Assembly (NCBI GenBank): GCA_964540005.1
Contig: CAZILN010000262.1
Span: forward strand, 1 to 6,881
Direction of reading: 5' to 3'
DNA length: 6,881 nucleotides
Origin: CAZILN01 sp964540005
Lineage (GTDB): Bacteria > Bacteroidota > Bacteroidia > Bacteroidales > SM23-62
Shown here: piece after piece, positions 1-4,983 of the stretch
How the letters are laid out: each line of letters starts with the position of its first letter
Position numbering within the stretch: position 1 is the stretch's first letter
Made by a program: the position numbers and the translations under genes
Notes under the pieces: generated by a model
The model's input: only the letters and a program-made list of their open reading frames with translations
Databases searched by the model: none
Told to the model about the DNA's origin: nothing

Positions 1-223
1 CTTTTTTCTCAATCGAGGATAATTCCAGCTTAATGTCCTTGAATTCTCCCCGGGGTTTTACTCCCGTGGCTTTCTGATAATCATCAACATTTAGAGAATA
101 CTTGGTATTATAGAGCCGGGACTCCCGGTTAAAGGTAACTCGTAGTTTAACAGGGTAGGTTCCATCCTGCTTTTTGTACCTGGTGTCATGGAAGATCCCT
201 GTTGAAGCTTCCAGTTTTTCCAT
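1..223 (-). CDS. Tyrosine recombinase (phage/ICE-type integrase), N-terminal part only
   Basis: The gene starts at the ATG at 223 and runs leftward out of the window; 74 codons are visible and all are open. The visible protein begins MEKLEASTGIFHDTRYKK and continues with a basic, beta-rich segment (YPVKLRVTFNRESRLYNTKY, about residues 23-42). This resembles the N-terminal arm-DNA-binding domain of Bacteroidota integrases, which binds the arm sites of the attachment region. The core-binding and catalytic domains (R..HxxR..Y) lie outside the window, so activity cannot be judged. Family knowledge: such enzymes integrate and excise mobile elements at tRNA genes. The upstream neighbour is a tRNA-Pro 3' fragment 160 bp away, which fits an integrase next to its own att site. 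No Shine-Dalgarno is visible, as is common in this phylum. The family call rests on the N-terminal domain and context only. Confidence 0.72.
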   Translation of the reverse strand, partial: MEKLEASTGIFHDTRYKKQDGTYPVKLRVTFNRESRLYNTKYSLNVDDYQKATGVKPRGEFKDIKLELSSIEKK

Positions 224-383
224 TGCTGTATACTTAAATTAAGGACTTTCAAACAATTTGCATAACTAAATTAGTAAATTTGCAAACAATATCCAAAAGG
301 AAAACATAATACTTATTAGCATATTATCTTAATATTCACTAATTTTGATAAGCAATGATAAGTAAACAGATAGTAAGGGATTA
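224..383. other. AT-rich leader between integrase gene and att core
   Basis: No gene is seen here. This 160-bp stretch should hold the integrase promoter and, by analogy with other tRNA-integrating elements, arm-type integrase or excisionase sites. Two copies of CAAACAAT (249-256 and 283-290) and two close copies of GATAAG (347-352 and 357-362, ten bases apart), with a degenerate third at 369-373, are the only repeated words I can see. No exact TAnnTTTG box was found for the leftward integrase gene. The regulatory role is inferred from position. Confidence 0.35.
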
Positions 384-430
384 TGCTTTGGGAGCAGGGG
401 GTCGAGTGTTCGAATCACTCTACCCCGACA
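384..430 (+). other. tRNA-Pro(UGG) 3' fragment, putative attachment-site core
   Basis: The fragment begins within the 5' side of the anticodon stem and continues to the tRNA 3' end. Visible parts are the anticodon loop TTTGGGA (387-393, anticodon TGG at 389-391), its 3' stem strand (394-398), a five-base variable loop, a perfect T-arm (GAGTG-TTCGAAT-CACTC, 404-420), the 3' acceptor strand TACCCCG (421-427) and discriminator A428; CCA is not encoded. The 5' acceptor strand and D-arm are missing, because the sequence before 384 does not pair or match. Such 3' halves are typically left at one end of an element integrated in the tRNA by a tyrosine recombinase, and an integrase gene starts 160 bp away. 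It is not a working tRNA. An intact tRNA-Pro should exist to the left, outside the window. Confidence 0.8.
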
Positions 431-440
431 ATCAGTAAAT

Positions 441-478
441 AAAGGGATTTGGCTATTTTGCCGAATTCCTTATTTTAT
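441..478 (+). terminator. Rho-independent terminator of the displaced tRNA-Pro locus
   Basis: A 12-bp stem forms between 442-453 (AAGGGATTTGGC) and 460-471 (GCCGAATTCCTT), using two G-T pairs, with a six-base loop TATTTT. A T-rich run follows (471-478). It starts about 12 bases after the tRNA-Pro fragment, which is where a tRNA terminator belongs. It therefore probably marks original chromosome just beyond the insertion point and is now separated from its complete tRNA gene. Confidence 0.65.
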
Positions 479-560
479 ATCCAGTTTACTTAGGGTTTAC
501 AAATTTACTGGTTGAACTAAAATTATGGGTGATTTACTTTGATGATTCAGATGATATTGA

Positions 561-1200
561 TTAATCATCTAATCCTAAGCGTGCACGAACGGAACTTTCT
601 TTTTTTAATCTGATTTCAATTACTTCTGAAGACACCCCAAATTTATCACAAATTAAGGAGGAGACAATCGGAATAATTGAGTTCTTCGAAACAAAATCAT
701 TCCATGTTAATTCTTGACAACTTCCGAACGAGCACGCATAAACAGTTTTACTAATGGATCAATCGGGACTAATAACCTTCCAGCAAATTCATGCGCCTGC
801 CGTTCGTACCAAGATAGGACTCCTTCATCCATATTCCGATAAAACTCAATCCATTTCTCTCATTTTTGCATTTAATACTCTGAATTGTATCATAATGAAG
901 GATATAATGACCGATTTCATGAGCAATTGTAAACCGGACACGTCCCTGATATCTATCGTCGTTGTACAAGTCATTATCAACATAGATATATTTCAAATCT
1001 TTTGATATAAGACCATCGATCTGGGTTTCTGAGTGGAGCCCGTCTACTGGTATAATAGCAATACCAAATGCAGCTTCGACATGCCATTCAATATTTACTG
1101 GTATGTCTTCGTTGTGAATATGATCCTGCCTAAATTGCTCGGCAGCATCTCTAATCTTGTCGAAAGAGATAATAATGGACTTTATTTCTTCGGCTCCCAT
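561..1200 (-). pseudogene. ImmA/IrrE-family metallopeptidase, two frameshifts
   Basis: Start ATG at 1200, final stop at 561. The first frame runs 1200 to about 842 and holds the zinc-protease motif in FTIAHEIGHYILH (HExxH, about residues 94-98), diagnostic of the ImmA/IrrE (COG2856) family. It then leaves the family sequence and would stop at 769. The next frame, from 841 to the region 758-719, reads YRNMDEGVLSWYERQAHEFAG then RLLVPIDPL, the usual helical continuation. The third frame, to 561, reads ELTWNDFVSKNSIIPIV and later ICDKFGVSSEVIEIRL, the usual C-terminal part. Total length is 640 bases; two added bases give 642, exactly 214 codons including the stop, so two single-base losses explain everything. 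The first lies in a short A/T run (841-844). Family members cleave repressors that control mobile elements or stress genes. The start overlaps the end of the XRE gene by 19 bases, indicating translational coupling. Either a decayed gene or sequencing indels. Confidence 0.8.
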
Positions 1201-1556
1201 GCAGACTTAATCTTTGTAACCAATTTGTTTAAGTCAGTTTCTGATGGCTTTTCTGACCTTACAGTCCTGAAAAAAATGGGTAATTGATCAATGATTTCAC
1301 CTTCAACTAATTCGTCTGAAATAGTTGCTATGGCAGCAAGATCAAATAAGTGTTTGTAAGGCTCGGTATCAGGTTCCAGCTTCACTACAGCTGCAATTTC
1401 CTCTAATGCCTTTTTAGTCTGAGGAGGTTTCAATAATCCTCTCTCGATTTTACTCCAATTACTTGCATCAGCATTAATAGCTCTACAAAATTCTCTCAAT
1501 GAATACCCAGCCTCAATTCTTAATTTTCGAATGAAATTAGCGAAGGTAGTTTCCAT
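1182..1556 (-). CDS. XRE-family HTH transcriptional repressor, partner of ImmA-type peptidase
   Basis: A 124-residue protein. An N-terminal lambda-repressor-like helix-turn-helix covers about residues 6-60 (FIRKLRIEAGYSLREFCRAI, then ASNWSKIERG as recognition helix and turn), followed by a C-terminal helical tail that probably dimerises. The ATG at 1556 gives a complete HTH; no Shine-Dalgarno is visible. It is the first gene of a leftward two-gene unit and overlaps the ImmA/IrrE-type gene by 19 bases. Known pairs of this kind include ImmR/ImmA of the ICEBs1 element, where the peptidase cleaves the repressor, and XRE/COG2856 pairs reported as toxin-antitoxin or anti-phage modules. A palindrome over the -10 equivalent (1585-1604), 30 bases upstream, suggests self-repression. 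The specific target genes are unknown. The gene itself looks intact even though its partner is broken. Confidence 0.85.
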   Translation of the reverse strand: METTFANFIRKLRIEAGYSLREFCRAINADASNWSKIERGLLKPPQTKKALEEIAAVVKLEPDTEPYKHLFDLAAIATISDELVEGEIIDQLPIFFRTVRSEKPSETDLNKLVTKIKSAWEPKK

Positions 1557-1584
1557 AATTGTTCTGTTTATTAGTGATTTACTA

Positions 1585-1604
1585 TGTGGTACAAAATTAC
1601 CACA
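1585..1604 (-). promoter_or_regulatory. Promoter with embedded operator palindrome of the XRE/ImmA pair
   Basis: TGTGGTA (1585-1591) and TACCACA (1598-1604) form a perfect seven-base inverted repeat around CAAAAT. On the minus strand the middle reads TAATTTTG (1592-1599), an exact match to the Bacteroidota -7 consensus TAnnTTTG, placed about 36 bases before the XRE ATG. A repressor dimer bound there would block sigma-factor contact. No convincing -33 TTG box was seen. Binding by the XRE protein is inferred from position and from how such repressors usually autoregulate. Confidence 0.6.
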
Positions 1605-1650
1605 CTGCTAAATTAAAAACCATGTTATAAAACATATACCAGCAATTTAG

Positions 1651-1902
1651 AATAAGATTAGATTATATAACAAAAGATCATTTACCGATAATGAAATCCG
1701 ACAATGTAAATACCTGATTAATATAGTGGAACAGGACCACCGGTTTATAAAGTGGCGCATTCACCAGGGCTTAGGATTCAAGGATTTTGAATCAGCAAGA
1801 AGAACGTTAACAGGGTTTGAGATAGTTCACATGATCAAGAAGAATCAGCTTAATACTCAAGAGCGAGATATGTTTAAATCGTTTTATTCCCTAGCTGCCT
1901 AG
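1651..1902 (+). pseudogene. IS6-family transposase, C-terminal fragment
   Basis: An open frame without a start, from a stop at 1648-1650 to the TAG at 1900-1902, 83 codons. It reads IRQCKYLINIVEQDHRFIKW and further on GLGFKDFESARRTLTGFEIV then HMIKKNQ, the strongly conserved end of IS6/IS26-family transposases. The E of VEQDHR is the catalytic glutamate of the DDE triad, and the following DHR and LGFK..xxA..T..G.E segments are the family hallmark. The N-terminal HTH and both catalytic aspartates are absent. The natural stop and the downstream terminal repeat are kept, so the truncation is only at the 5' side. Non-functional. Confidence 0.82.
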
Positions 1903-1937
1903 AATGAGATTCAATTCAATATTTTAGTGGATGGTTG

Positions 1938-1955
1938 AACAGGTGCGACAGAACC
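1938..1955 (-). repeat. Right terminal inverted repeat of the IS6-family remnant
   Basis: Read on the minus strand it is GGTTCTGTCGCACCTGTT, which fits the GGttCTGTcGCA-type ends of IS6-family elements. It lies 36-53 bases behind the transposase stop, the expected position. IS6 elements duplicate 8 bp of target, so 1956-1963 would be one half of that duplication; the other half is lost. Confidence 0.7.
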
Positions 1956-1992
1956 AAAAAAAGGACAACTCACAATTAATCTGTGGTTGTCC
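1956..1992 (-). terminator. Rho-independent terminator of tRNA-Arg
   Basis: On the minus strand a stem of GGACAAC (1992-1986) plus CACA (1985-1982) pairs with TGTG (1974-1971) and GTTGTCC (1969-1963), leaving one unpaired base at 1970 and a seven-base loop. It is followed by seven T (1962-1956). It begins seven bases after the tRNA-Arg 3' end. Confidence 0.75.
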
Positions 1993-1999
1993 CGTGAAG

Positions 2000-2073
2000 T
2001 ACTCCCGGCGGGATTCGAACCCACGACCTACGGCTTAGAAGGCCGTTGCTCTATCCAGCTGAGCTACGGGAGC
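2000..2073 (-). tRNA. tRNA-Arg(UCU)
   Basis: A complete 74-base cloverleaf on the minus strand. The acceptor stem GCTCCCG pairs with CGGGAGT (the first pair is G-T), followed by discriminator A at 2000; CCA is not encoded. The D-arm is GCTC-AGCTGGATA-GAGC, the anticodon stem ACGGC/GCCGT with loop CTTCTAA (anticodon TCT at 2037-2039), the variable loop AGGTC, and the T-arm GTGGG-TTCGAAT-CCCGC. It reads AGA (and by wobble AGG) codons. It has its own promoter (2086-2093) and terminator, and lies 27 bases beyond the end of the toroid-protein gene on the same strand. Confidence 0.96.
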
Positions 2074-2085
2074 GGAAAGAGGCAA

Positions 2086-2093
2086 CAAAATTA
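2086..2093 (-). promoter_or_regulatory. -7 promoter box for tRNA-Arg
   Basis: On the minus strand this reads TAATTTTG, an exact TAnnTTTG match, ending 12 bases before the first tRNA base. That is the right distance for transcription to begin a few bases upstream of the mature 5' end. No clear -33 box is visible, as the region overlaps the 3' end of the neighbouring gene. Confidence 0.5.
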
Positions 2094-2100
2094 TAAAAAT

Positions 2101-3111
2101 CTAGGGAAATACATTACTGGGCTGCACCTTTTGCAGCCACAACAGAATACGGTACCCCCTCAGGGTGTTCCACCGGCTGGGCTGCCCTGCCTGTTCCATG
2201 TCAAACCAGACCCTCCCGCTGTGTTTTCCCTGGAGTGGCCAGAGGCCTTCCTTGTTTCGTTTTTTAAGTATGAGTCCCGCCGCATCTGTCATGCGGTCAT
2301 CCCAGGGGGCATCCACCTCCTGAAGGAAATCAAAGCAGCGCATGACATCATACCTCCAACGGGGAGGAAAGGAAAAGCGGGTCATCCGTGGATCAAAGAC
2401 TTTCCCTGACCGGTGAGACTTATAAAAATGATGGATACTCAGGAATTCAAGCGCCTCCTGGCGGGTCCGCAGGATATCCTTAAGAATATCCTTGTGAGGC
2501 TTCTCAATACTATCCTTGTTCTGATCCTGAGTACTATTCTCTAAATATTCCTTATGTTGCTTCTCATACTCCCTCAGACCTTCCAGCACTAATATCGTGG
2601 TATGAAAGGAACTATGAGTGTCACCAAAGATATGAAGACAGTTCCATCCTCCGTCTGCCAACTGTTCCTTTAACAGGAATCTTGCCAGTTTAGGCAGGCG
2701 CTCATCCTCAATATTAAAATAACTCAGCAGGGAAAGAATTAAACCGCTAACACAGGTTTCGCTCTGATCCCGGGAGGCAAAATAATTAATACCGTGATCA
2801 TCTGAAAATCCCTTATCGAGTAGGATCATGCAGGCCCTCCGGGCTGCTTCATTCCCTGGCTCAAGTCCCATTTTTTTAAGCTGTAACAGCGTGTAGGTTG
2901 TTGATGTCCACTTGGGAGAGTATATACCATTAGCCCAGGTCCCTTTTTCATCCTGATGATCCAGTAAACGGCGCCCCCATCCTTCCTGGCTGATCTTCAT
3001 GCGCTCCTTCATCCAGGTTGCTGAGGAAGCGTTCATCAGATCCTTCATACATTGCCAGGAAACCGAGGGATCACCGGATATTAACCAGTCAATAATGTTT
3101 TCACTTACCAT
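2101..3111 (-). CDS. Terpene-cyclase-fold (alpha/alpha toroid) protein, function unknown
   Basis: A 336-residue protein when started at the ATG at 3111. A GTG at 3129 would add six residues, but MVSENIIDWLISGDPSVSW is the more natural start for this family. It is helix-rich with QW-like turns: QDEKGTW (53-59), QLADGGW (150-156) and NKEGLW (286-291), plus paired helices ending in W or G, as in squalene cyclase and prenyltransferase barrels. It has no signal peptide and no membrane segment, so it is probably cytosolic. At 336 residues it is about half the size of squalene-hopene cyclases (roughly 600-700) and no DxDD acid motif is visible, so hopene synthesis is unlikely. A charged stretch near residues 185-215 (many K, E, Q, D) interrupts the barrel and looks like a loop or coiled insert. 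It is divergent from the membrane-protein gene across a 109-bp gap. The fold is fairly sure; the substrate, if any, is unknown. Confidence 0.8.
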   Translation of the reverse strand: MVSENIIDWLISGDPSVSWQCMKDLMNASSATWMKERMKISQEGWGRRLLDHQDEKGTWANGIYSPKWTSTTYTLLQLKKMGLEPGNEAARRACMILLDKGFSDDHGINYFASRDQSETCVSGLILSLLSYFNIEDERLPKLARFLLKEQLADGGWNCLHIFGDTHSSFHTTILVLEGLREYEKQHKEYLENSTQDQNKDSIEKPHKDILKDILRTRQEALEFLSIHHFYKSHRSGKVFDPRMTRFSFPPRWRYDVMRCFDFLQEVDAPWDDRMTDAAGLILKKRNKEGLWPLQGKHSGRVWFDMEQAGQPSRWNTLRGYRILLWLQKVQPSNVFP

Positions 3112-3171
3112 TTGAATAAGGATTATCACCTAAAATACTATTTATTGAAAAATATTGATCAGAAAATATGG

Positions 3172-3184
3172 TTTATATTATAAA
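3172..3184. promoter_or_regulatory. Operator-like palindrome, copy 1
   Basis: TTTATA-T-TATAAA is a perfect 13-base palindrome. It lies seven bases upstream of the -7 box TATGTTTG and so covers the -33 side of the spacer of the 3221 gene's promoter. Almost the same palindrome occurs before the next transcription block (4131-4145). The likely ligand is the winged-helix protein encoded at 3823-4113; this is inferred from position and symmetry. Because the gap is shared, the leftward toroid-protein gene could be affected too. Confidence 0.5.
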
Positions 3185-3190
3185 TTAGTT

Positions 3191-3198
3191 TATGTTTG
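3191..3198 (+). promoter_or_regulatory. -7 promoter box for the membrane-protein/regulator block
   Basis: TATGTTTG matches the Bacteroidota TAnnTTTG consensus exactly and ends 22 bases before the ATG at 3221. The -33 region would fall near GTTTA at 3171-3175, which is part of the palindrome, so a bound regulator would be expected to block the polymerase. Confidence 0.5.
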
Positions 3199-3220
3199 TA
3201 TCAAGATTAATTAATTAACA

Positions 3221-3805
3221 ATGAAAATGGACAAAGAATTATTAACTCCAGAAGAAAGCTTAGCTCTGATTACCAGGACTATACAGCAGTCTAAGAATCG
3301 GTTTGCGGAAAACGGCCATATCCTGATCATGTGGGGTGTGTTAATATTTGCGGCAAGCTTTTCACAATTCATCCTGCTGAGGATGGAGTATTATACAATA
3401 AACTACTATCCGTATTTTAGTATGCCTCTTGGAGGAGTGTATACATTTTGGTACTATGCCAGAAAACGCAAAAGGAATGATATACCGGTGACCATAATCG
3501 GGAGGATACTTCAAACCCTGGGGACAGTACTTGGTCTGAATTTCATGGTGCTGGGATTTATATACTGGCAGGAACTGGGGACTGCCCTGTTTCCCATATT
3601 TTTTATTTTCCTGGCACTGTTAGTAATTATAATGGGGACTTCTATTAAATTCACACCTTTTATTATCAGCGGTATATTACTGAACCTGGCCGGATTTGCC
3701 CTGTTCTTTATAGATACAATTTATCACCCGGCAATCATGTCGGCTGCTGCAGTTATAACCATGGTTATCCCCGGTATAATACTGAATAGATCTAAAACTA
3801 ACTAA
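3221..3805 (+). CDS. Multi-pass inner-membrane protein of unknown function
   Basis: A 194-residue protein. The first 30 residues are polar and helical (TPEESLALITRTIQQSKNRF) and probably cytosolic. Five or six hydrophobic segments follow at about 33-53, 58-76, 90-114, 119-140, 145-164 and 168-188. A basic patch (ARKRKR, 74-79) between the second and third should face the cytoplasm. No catalytic or metal-binding motif is recognisable. ATG 3221 was taken as the start; an ATG two codons later is equally possible. It is the first gene of a block with the winged-helix regulator, 17 bases apart. Short membrane proteins paired with a small DNA-binding protein often sense or relay an envelope signal, but that role is only a guess here. 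Confidence 0.85.
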   Translation: MKMDKELLTPEESLALITRTIQQSKNRFAENGHILIMWGVLIFAASFSQFILLRMEYYTINYYPYFSMPLGGVYTFWYYARKRKRNDIPVTIIGRILQTLGTVLGLNFMVLGFIYWQELGTALFPIFFIFLALLVIIMGTSIKFTPFIISGILLNLAGFALFFIDTIYHPAIMSAAAVITMVIPGIILNRSKTN

Positions 3806-3822
3806 AACCAATACCTGTTAAT

Positions 3823-4113
3823 ATGTTTACAGACCTGGACCCATTACTGCATTCACAGCTTCGTTTATCGATTATGTCTGTTCTTATTGCGGAGAGGGAA
3901 ACAGATTTTAATCATTTAAAGGATACTACACAGGCAAGCTCCGGAAATATCAGTGTTCAGATTACTAAACTGGAGGAGGCCGGATATATACGTGTGACCA
4001 AAACCTATAAGAAAAATTATCCGCACACACTTGTAGCTATTACTGAAAAGGGAATCAGGGCATTTGAAAAATATGTTAGTGATCTGAAAAAGTATATTAA
4101 TCCGGGAAAGTAA
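3823..4113 (+). CDS. Small winged-helix transcriptional regulator (MarR/ArsR-like fold)
   Basis: A 96-residue single-domain protein. An N-terminal helix (DPLLHSQLRLSIMSVLI, 6-22) is followed by the helix-turn-helix (FNHLKDTT, 29-36, then SSGNISVQITKLEEAGY, 39-55, as recognition helix). The wing (IRVTKTYKKNYPHTLVAIT, 56-74) ends in EKG, and a C-terminal helix (75-92) probably dimerises. There is no ligand domain and there are no cysteine pairs, so any signal must come by another route. It lies 17 bases after the membrane-protein gene and is probably co-transcribed with it. The palindromes TTTATA-N-TATAAA before both this block and the next are the natural binding sites for a dimer of this type, predicting autoregulation and control of the receptor block. 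The fold is clear; the signal is unknown. Confidence 0.85.
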   Translation: MFTDLDPLLHSQLRLSIMSVLIAERETDFNHLKDTTQASSGNISVQITKLEEAGYIRVTKTYKKNYPHTLVAITEKGIRAFEKYVSDLKKYINPGK

Positions 4114-4130
4114 TTTTTTTTACAAATTTA

Positions 4131-4145
4131 GTTTATAATATAAAC
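4131..4145. promoter_or_regulatory. Operator-like palindrome, copy 2
   Basis: GTTTATA-A-TATAAAC is a perfect 15-base palindrome in the 50-base gap before the TPR-protein gene, ending 18 bases before its ATG. Its core equals copy 1 (3172-3184) except for the centre base. No exact TAnnTTTG box is seen in this gap, so the promoter itself is not defined; the palindrome probably overlaps it. Confidence 0.5.
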
Positions 4146-4163
4146 AACTTTAAACAATTAATT

Positions 4164-4973
4164 ATGAAAAATGCAAGGTCATTATTAGTGCTCGCTGTCC
4201 TGGTAACAATGGGATACAGCTTTCCTGGTGCGAGTAAGGTAAGTTATGCTACATCAGTAAAATCTATTAAACAAAGCGGGATTAATGATTCTGTCCTGGT
4301 GGGAATCGAGGGAAAGATCCATCAGGCATTTATCCGGTCAAAAATCGAAGCCAATCCGGATGCACTTACAGAACTGGAAGAAACATTACTTCAAATCAGC
4401 AAAAAGGATAAAAATCCGGTTGTTGAGTACTGGCTGGCGTATGCATGGTACTATCATTCCATTTATTACCTGACCACACAGGAAGGGAAAGAAAGTGAAA
4501 AAGCTTTAAAACACGGGATACAGGTACTGGAAAATGCCAGTGCCATGACATCGGAACATTATGCATTGCTGGCCCTGATGCAAAGTTTTTCCATCCAGTT
4601 TTCACCCGGATTGGATGCCGCTTCCATTTCAATCAAGGTCATGGAAAACGCGAATCTTGCGGTTGAAACAGACAACAGGAATCTGAGGGGCTATTATGTG
4701 CTGGGTTCAAATGATTTCTACACTCCTGAACAGTACGGCGGGGGTAAAAACTGTGAAAAATACTTATTGAAAGCCATATCCCTTGAAGAACAGGAAATAG
4801 AGAATCCCGTTTTGCCGTCGTGGGGTAAAAGCCAGGCATACGAGATGCTGATCAGGTATTATATCAAGAATGATCAGACAGAGAAGGCAAGATCATATTT
4901 TAAAGAAGCGATTGAAGCTTACCCCGATGATTACATGCTCAAGCAGCTGGCCGGCGAGCTTACTCTAAATTAA
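4164..4973 (+). CDS. Secreted TPR-like protein partnered with a TonB-dependent receptor
   Basis: A 269-residue protein with an N-terminal signal peptide: MKNAR, a hydrophobic core (SLLVLAVLVTMGYSFPGAS), and probable cleavage near residue 30 (after SYA). It should act in the periplasm or on the envelope; there is no lipobox cysteine. The rest is all-helical. Residues 227-262 form a clear tetratricopeptide unit (EMLIRYYIKNDQTEKARSYF, ending near YPDD), and an upstream degenerate pair carries the turn YTPEQYGGGKNCEKYLLKA (about 187-205), a glycine-rich form of the TPR interhelix turn. TPR repeats usually bind other proteins. The receptor gene starts only 10 bases downstream, so the two are almost certainly co-transcribed and may work together. 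A specific partner or substrate is not recognisable. The ATG is preceded by an AT-rich leader without Shine-Dalgarno. Confidence 0.82.
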   Translation: MKNARSLLVLAVLVTMGYSFPGASKVSYATSVKSIKQSGINDSVLVGIEGKIHQAFIRSKIEANPDALTELEETLLQISKKDKNPVVEYWLAYAWYYHSIYYLTTQEGKESEKALKHGIQVLENASAMTSEHYALLALMQSFSIQFSPGLDAASISIKVMENANLAVETDNRNLRGYYVLGSNDFYTPEQYGGGKNCEKYLLKAISLEEQEIENPVLPSWGKSQAYEMLIRYYIKNDQTEKARSYFKEAIEAYPDDYMLKQLAGELTLN

Positions 4974-4983
4974 GGAATATACG

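Larger units (their letters stand above)
1651..1955 (+). mobile_element. IS6-family insertion sequence remnant, left part missing
   Basis: The remnant consists of the C-terminal quarter of an IS6-type DDE transposase (1651-1902) followed by about 50 noncoding bases and a terminal inverted repeat ending at 1955. No matching left repeat (GGTTCTGTCGCAC in plus orientation) is found upstream in the window, so the element has lost its left end and most of its gene and cannot move by itself. The exact left border is uncertain. The right end abuts the A-run of the tRNA-Arg terminator, so insertion was into noncoding DNA behind the tRNA. Confidence 0.75.

Noticed and set aside
384..430. A functional tRNA-Pro gene
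   Set aside because: The D-arm and 5' acceptor strand cannot be found before 384; the upstream bases do not pair with the 3' acceptor strand.
541..569. Inverted repeat GATGATT/AATCATC near the end of the peptidase gene as a terminator
   Set aside because: The stem is AT-rich, the loop is 15 bases, part lies inside the coding end and no T-run follows.
754..1005. Rightward open frame of 83 codons
   Set aside because: It lies antisense to the ImmA/IrrE-type gene, whose motifs are clear; the translation has no recognisable features.
1033..1287. Rightward open frame of 84 codons
   Set aside because: Antisense to the junction of the XRE and peptidase genes, with no recognisable domain.
1622..1635. 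Small palindrome ATGTT-ATAA-AACAT upstream of the XRE promoter as a second operator
   Set aside because: It shares no half-site with the GTGGTA palindrome, and such AT-only repeats are expected by chance here.
1987..2409. Rightward open frame of 140 codons
   Set aside because: It runs antisense through the tRNA-Arg and the end of the toroid-protein gene; its start includes translated tRNA sequence.
4114..4121. Run of eight T after the winged-helix gene as a terminator
   Set aside because: No GC-rich hairpin precedes it; the sequence before it does not fold into a convincing stem.
4285..4839. Short open frames in other frames or strands within the TPR-protein gene
   Set aside because: They are shadows of a gene with a signal peptide and TPR pattern, and they lack any start context or domain.
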